A stretch of DNA of 64,000 nucleotides, taken from positions 1 through 64,000 of the forward strand of contig JASBRP010000001.1 of NCBI GenBank assembly GCA_030149365.1. The letters run 5' to 3'. Of the stretch, positions 60,334 to 64,000 are shown in pieces (position 1 is the first letter of the stretch; the number at the start of each line of letters is the position of its first letter). Origin of the DNA: Solimonas sp. GTDB taxonomy: Bacteria; Pseudomonadota; Gammaproteobacteria; Nevskiales; Nevskiaceae. Below the pieces are notes generated by a model. That model was given only the letters and a program-made list of their open reading frames with translations, ran no database searches and had not been told where the DNA came from. Both the position numbers and the translations under genes were made by a program.

Positions 60334-62043
60334 TCAAGCCACCGCCAATCGCTTCCCCACCAACTCCCGCAGCTCCCCCACCTTCACCTTCCCATTCCCG
60401 GTCACCTGCACCTCGTCCTCGCTCAGTAGCAGGACCCGGCGCGGCACCTTGAAGCTGGCCAGGCGCTCCTTGAGGAAGGCCTGCACGCCAGCCTCGTCCA
60501 CCTGGGCGCCATCATGCGGCACCACGCAGCTGACTACCATCTCCCCCAGGGTGTCGTGCGGCAGGCCCAGGGTCTGGCCGCGCTTCACGCCGGGGCACAG
60601 CGCCAGCACGGCGTCGATCTCCAGCGGCGAGACGTTGGCGCCGCCGGTCTTGATGATCTCGGTCAGGCGGCCTTCCCAGTACAGGCGGCCCACCTCGTCC
60701 ACGTAGCCACCGTCGCCGGTGCGGTAGTAGCCCTCGTCGTCCAGCGTGTCCTCCACCGCCTTGCCGATGTAGCCGAGCATCAGCGTAGGCCCCTTGATGC
60801 AGAGCTCGCCACGCTGGCCGCGCGGCACCACCACGCCGGTGTGCGGATCGATGATCTTGAGGATGTTGCCCGGCAGCGGCTCGCCCGCGCTGCCGGCGTA
60901 CTGCTCCTCCGAGGTATCGGCGGAGTACGAGGTGGCGGCGGTGTTGGTCTCGGTGGTACCGAAGGTCATCGGCAGGCGCCAGTCGCTCTTCACCGTGGGG
61001 TGCGTCTTCAGCAGCGCGGCGTTGGTGATGTAGTGCAGCGAGCTGAGGTCCGCCGTGGCCCAGTTGGGTGCCTCCTGCAGGCGCGCCCACTGGTGCGGGC
61101 GGCCGGACAGGTAGTTCACCCGCTCGCTCTCCCAGAGCTTGAGTGCCAGCGCCGGTTCGAAATACGGCTGCAGCACGATGCTGCCTCCGGTGGACAGGGC
61201 CACGCCGACGATCATGGTGATATTGCCGGACCAGAAGAAGCCGTTGCCGGTCCAGGCGCGCGCCGGGCCCTTCACGGACATCACGCGCGGCCAGCGCCAC
61301 CATTGGATGGCGAAGGCGCGCTGCGCATGCAGGATGCCCTTGGGTACGCTGGTGGTTCCGGAGGAGAAGAACAGGCCACCGGCATCCGCGGGCGCCACCT
61401 TGGCGGCGCGGGCCTCCACCAACGAATCTGGCACGTCACGGCCACGCGCGAGGAAGGCCTGCCAGGGCTCGAAGCTCGGCGCCTGCCGGTCGGTGGGATC
61501 GTTACCGGTGACCGAATCCAGCCGCACCAGCTGCTTCAGGAACGGGAACTTCGCCGACTGCAGTTGGCCCGGCTGAGCCTGCAGCAAAGCCGGCTCCAGT
61601 TCCGCCAGCACGGCACCGAAGTCCCGCTTCAGCACGCGACCGTCGAACAGCAGCACGGAGATACCGGAGGCGGCGACCAGCTGCTCCAGCTCTGCCGGCG
61701 TGGAGAAGGTGCTCAGCGCTACCGACACGCCACCCGCCAGGCTGATGCCGAACACGGCCGACAGGTACTCCGGCCGGTTGACCATCAGGATACCCACGCG
61801 GCTGTCCTTGCCCACGCCGTTGGCGATCAATGCCTTGGCGACCTCCACGGATCGGTCCCACAGCTCGGTGTAGGACCAGCGCAGCATGCCGTCAGCCGTC
61901 GGCATGCACAGCGCCTCGGCGCTGCCATGGCGCTGCGTCACCTCGCGCAGGTAGGCCGGGATCGTATGCGCGCCCTGCCCCGGCTCGTCCTGCAGCGGCA
62001 GGCCGCGGACGATCGACAGCGATGCTGTGGCGGTGCTTTCCAT
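60334..62043 (-). CDS. Acyl-CoA synthetase (AMP-forming), second
   Basis: A 569-residue ANL enzyme. The phosphate loop is FFSSGTTSVPKG (near residue 228), the hinge is YYRTGDGGYVDE, TGGANVSPLEID follows, and the C-terminal Lys is in VTGNGKVKVGEL. It is longer than the ligase at 12937 and differs in sequence; it may activate another acid, such as a fatty acid or side-chain acid. ATG at 62043 is chosen; a TTG at 62058 is also open. It runs leftward and is followed by a 178-nt gap to the serine hydrolase gene. The 93-bp repeat lies directly upstream. Confidence 0.87.
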   Translation of the reverse strand: MESTATASLSIVRGLPLQDEPGQGAHTIPAYLREVTQRHGSAEALCMPTADGMLRWSYTELWDRSVEVAKALIANGVGKDSRVGILMVNRPEYLSAVFGISLAGGVSVALSTFSTPAELEQLVAASGISVLLFDGRVLKRDFGAVLAELEPALLQAQPGQLQSAKFPFLKQLVRLDSVTGNDPTDRQAPSFEPWQAFLARGRDVPDSLVEARAAKVAPADAGGLFFSSGTTSVPKGILHAQRAFAIQWWRWPRVMSVKGPARAWTGNGFFWSGNITMIVGVALSTGGSIVLQPYFEPALALKLWESERVNYLSGRPHQWARLQEAPNWATADLSSLHYITNAALLKTHPTVKSDWRLPMTFGTTETNTAATSYSADTSEEQYAGSAGEPLPGNILKIIDPHTGVVVPRGQRGELCIKGPTLMLGYIGKAVEDTLDDEGYYRTGDGGYVDEVGRLYWEGRLTEIIKTGGANVSPLEIDAVLALCPGVKRGQTLGLPHDTLGEMVVSCVVPHDGAQVDEAGVQAFLKERLASFKVPRRVLLLSEDEVQVTGNGKVKVGELRELVGKRLAVA

Positions 62044-62093
62044 ATGGCTTCGATCCAAAGTCTACTTGCCGCGTACTACTCGGCTGAAGAGGT

Positions 62094-62186
62094 CCGTTCG
62101 TGCTGAGCCTGTCGAAGCATGGGCGGACTTCCCCACCGTCGGTCAACGGGTTGCCGCCCACCCTTCGACAGGCTCAGGGCGAACGG
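62094..62186 (+). repeat. 93-bp repeat element, copy 2
   Basis: Same length as the copy at 30046, on the opposite strand. It begins CCGTTCGTGCTGAGCCTGTC and ends GGCTCAGGGCGAACGG, with GTCAACGGGT in the middle; the outer parts differ by only a few bases between copies. It fills most of the gap between the acyl-CoA synthetase and the MaoC-like gene. Confidence 0.75.
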
Positions 62187-62206
62187 CAACTGCTTCGCAG
62201 GTACCA

Positions 62207-63397
62207 TCAGTACGGCAACTGCACTTCAGCCGTGCCCTTCAGGATTTGCTCGCCGGTTTGCGTGGTCATTTTCACCTCGATCACCACCACCGGGCAGCCG
62301 TAGGGCGAGTTCACCTGCTTGTCCACCACCGTGCCGTCGATGAAGGTGATGTCCCCCTCGAAGGCCGGGCTGCGGAACTGCGTCTTGGAGTGCCAGACGA
62401 AGCCATCGTGGCCGGCCCAGTAGGACACGTAGTCCACATGCCAGGCATTCATCGAGGCACCGTAGCCGTACATGCCGCCCATGCCGACGTTGGTGGCCTT
62501 TTCCAGGTTCACGTGTCCGCTGGAAGGGCCGTGGTACAGACCGTCACCCTGGCGCGGATCGACCTTGCGGGCGCTGTAGTCGTAGCTCATGTCCTTGGCG
62601 AAGCCGGCATCCGCCGTGGCGGGGTCGATGACGCCCTCTGGCACGTTCCAGCGCCAGGTGCCCCAGATGTTCTGGCGGAAGGCGCGGTACTCGGTGACGA
62701 AGGTGGCGATGGAGTGCGGGCCGACCACGCGGCGCGGCAGCTTGTCGCCCACCTTCACTTCCGCCCAGTTCGGCGACTTGCCCTCACGGTTGGACAGGAT
62801 CCAGTCGAAGCGCAGCTTGTGGATCTCGGCCAGCTCGGCCTTGTCCCAGCGCTTGGGGCTGGCCTTCTCCTTGCCGTAGACCTTGCGCTTGTTGGCCTCC
62901 TCGATCAGGTAGCGGATCGAGGTGGCACGCTCGCGCGCCACCAGCACGCCGTCCTGGTTGCGGTGCTCGGTGTCGCCGCGCTGGAAGACCGTAGGGCCGC
63001 CGAAGCTGGTGTCCTTCACGTCGTAGCCGTCGAAGCGACGCTTCTGGAACAGCTTGTCGCCCGGGCGCACCGGCGCACCGAAGAACCACCACTCCTCGCC
63101 ACCGAAGATCAGGTGGCTGCCGGGTATCTTGCCCACGCCGGCCGGATGACAGCCGTGGCCATAGTCCATCGCCACGGCGAAGGACTGCGGCGCGACGATG
63201 CCGCCGAACTTCGACCTGGCCGCGAACTCCTGGTCCCAGTGGATCGGGTTGGCGTAGTCCATCGCCATGACCCAGCGGCGGATGTCGGTGGCATTGCAGG
63301 GGTCCCAGAGCTCGGCGAACACCACCGGCTTGCCCACCCATTTGTCCAGGTCGCTCAGATCGAGAACGGCCGAACCTTCTTTGACAGGAGCATTCAT
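62207..63397 (-). CDS. MaoC-like double-hotdog (FAS1-type dehydratase) protein
   Basis: A 396-residue protein with two hotdog domains. The N-terminal domain (about 20-180) includes DYANPIHWDQEFA and FGGIVAPQSFA, as in MaoC dehydratase N-domains; the C-terminal domain (about 240-396) has MGMGGMYGYGASMNAWHVDYV and SPAFEGDITFIDGTV. This is the layout of enoyl-CoA hydratase 2-like and mesaconyl-CoA or steroid-side-chain hydratases. It could hydrate an enoyl-CoA or act as a dehydratase. Separate from the crotonase genes. Exact residues were not assigned. Confidence 0.83.
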   Translation of the reverse strand: MNAPVKEGSAVLDLSDLDKWVGKPVVFAELWDPCNATDIRRWVMAMDYANPIHWDQEFAARSKFGGIVAPQSFAVAMDYGHGCHPAGVGKIPGSHLIFGGEEWWFFGAPVRPGDKLFQKRRFDGYDVKDTSFGGPTVFQRGDTEHRNQDGVLVARERATSIRYLIEEANKRKVYGKEKASPKRWDKAELAEIHKLRFDWILSNREGKSPNWAEVKVGDKLPRRVVGPHSIATFVTEYRAFRQNIWGTWRWNVPEGVIDPATADAGFAKDMSYDYSARKVDPRQGDGLYHGPSSGHVNLEKATNVGMGGMYGYGASMNAWHVDYVSYWAGHDGFVWHSKTQFRSPAFEGDITFIDGTVVDKQVNSPYGCPVVVIEVKMTTQTGEQILKGTAEVQLPY

Positions 63398-63529
63398 CGC
63401 AGGACCCTTTGTTATCGCTAGCCCGGTGCCGCGACGCAGCGCCGGCCCATTGTGGAAGATAAGCCCATTCTAGGCAGTGCCCCCCGCGGCATCCCGGCAG
63501 GGCCTGCGGGGTGATCTACATTTGGCGCA

Positions 63530-64000
63530 TCAGCGCCGTCGCGCCTCGAGCTCTGCCAGGGCCGAGCGCGTGTCCAACTCGATGAAGGCGGCAGCGTAGC
63601 GCTGCGCCAGCGCCAGCGAGATCTCACTGCTCTGGTAGCTGTCCGTCCCCAGGGTGGATAGCCACACCGCCAGGCCATAGGCGGGCGAGGCGCGATACCA
63701 CAGCCAGGCCTCCTCGGCGCCAGGCTCTTGCCCCTGGGGGAGCGCCAGCGCCTGCCGGTAGGTCTCGACCAGTCCCCTCTCCTGGCGACGGCGATCCTCC
63801 ACCGTGAGCGCGCCCGCCAGGAAATAGCCGACGTCCTGCGACCAGTGCCCCCTGCGGGTGACCTGCCAGTCGAGGAAGCCCACCTCCCCGCCGGGCAGCA
63901 CATAGGTATTGCCGACGTGGGCGTCGCCATGCAGCAGCGTCACCGGCCCGGCGGACAACAGGGCGACATAGCTCGCCCAGAAATCGACGATCTGGTCACC
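63530..64000 (-). CDS. Aminoglycoside phosphotransferase-like kinase, C-terminal part
   Basis: Only the last 156 residues are in the window; the frame is open to the right edge, continuing past 64000. The Brenner motif LLHGDAHVGNTYV and the metal loop GFLDWQVTRRG are clear, as in the APH family and its relatives such as ecdysteroid-type kinases in degraders. The catalytic Asp is in HGDAH. It might phosphorylate a small molecule of the pathway or, less likely, a drug. The gene is convergent with nothing in the window and could form part of a neighbouring unit. Confidence 0.82.
   Translation of the reverse strand, partial: GDQIVDFWASYVALLSAGPVTLLHGDAHVGNTYVLPGGEVGFLDWQVTRRGHWSQDVGYFLAGALTVEDRRRQERGLVETYRQALALPQGQEPGAEEAWLWYRASPAYGLAVWLSTLGTDSYQSSEISLALAQRYAAAFIELDTRSALAELEARRR

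Overview
The window is about 64 kb of dense, GC-rich bacterial DNA with a large catabolic gene cluster. I see no rRNA, tRNA, CRISPR array, transposase or phage gene. Four things point to an aerobic, Gram-negative gammaproteobacterium that degrades hydrophobic compounds: a complete ExbB/ExbD/TonB/TPR/DUF3450 module, a lipoprotein signal, AraC regulators with a long N-terminal ligand domain, and many acyl-CoA dehydrogenases. The Nevskiales/Solimonadaceae are a plausible home. That placement is inference, because no marker gene is present.

Left part (1-12.8 kb). A leftward operon runs ferredoxin, 3alpha-HSD-like SDR, P450, DUF35, SCP-x/Ltp2-like thiolase, DUF2889 and amidohydrolase. Divergent from it are a 3-ketosteroid-dehydrogenase-like flavoprotein, an AraC regulator, a succinate-semialdehyde-type dehydrogenase, two acyl-CoA dehydrogenase (ACAD) subunits, a thioesterase and an SDR. 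Centre-left (12.9-22.4 kb) is one leftward eight-gene operon: 2-oxoacid dehydrogenase E1 alpha, E1 beta, a free lipoyl domain, a Rieske oxygenase, a fused double ACAD, a crotonase, an aldo/keto reductase and an acyl-CoA ligase. From 22.5 to 31 kb come a START-domain exported protein, an AcuI-like reductase, three more ACADs, an HSD10-like SDR, a nitronate-monooxygenase/IpdC-like flavoprotein and a second crotonase. An AraC regulator follows.

The middle (32-42 kb) is an envelope block. It holds a TonB-like protein next to a histidine kinase and a two-receiver response regulator, then a DUF3450-TtpC-ExbB-ExbD-ExbD-TonB-TPR energy-transduction operon. From 42 to 49.5 kb are SDRs, a ferredoxin reductase (the third piece of the P450 electron chain), an AraC paralogue, a TetR regulator and a second P450. 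From 49.7 to 58.5 kb are a molybdenum hydroxylase (CoxG/M/S/L-like) with XdhC, a PQQ dehydrogenase and a small membrane protein. The right end has a lipoprotein serine hydrolase, a second acyl-CoA ligase, a double-hotdog MaoC-like protein and a partial APH-type kinase.

Together the genes look like a route in which a hydrophobic, perhaps steroid- or terpenoid-like substrate is taken up, oxidised (P450s, Rieske, Mo- and PQQ-enzymes, KstD-like enzyme), activated to CoA thioesters and shortened by beta-oxidation with aldolytic or thiolytic release. The substrate is not shown by the sequence. The most interesting non-coding signal is a recurrent palindrome (ATCAAC-N6-GTTGAT, or N3) lying on candidate promoters of at least five of these transcription units. 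It suggests one regulon under a local regulator. A second palindrome (TGTCA-N6-TGACAT) sits about 20 nt upstream of two start codons.
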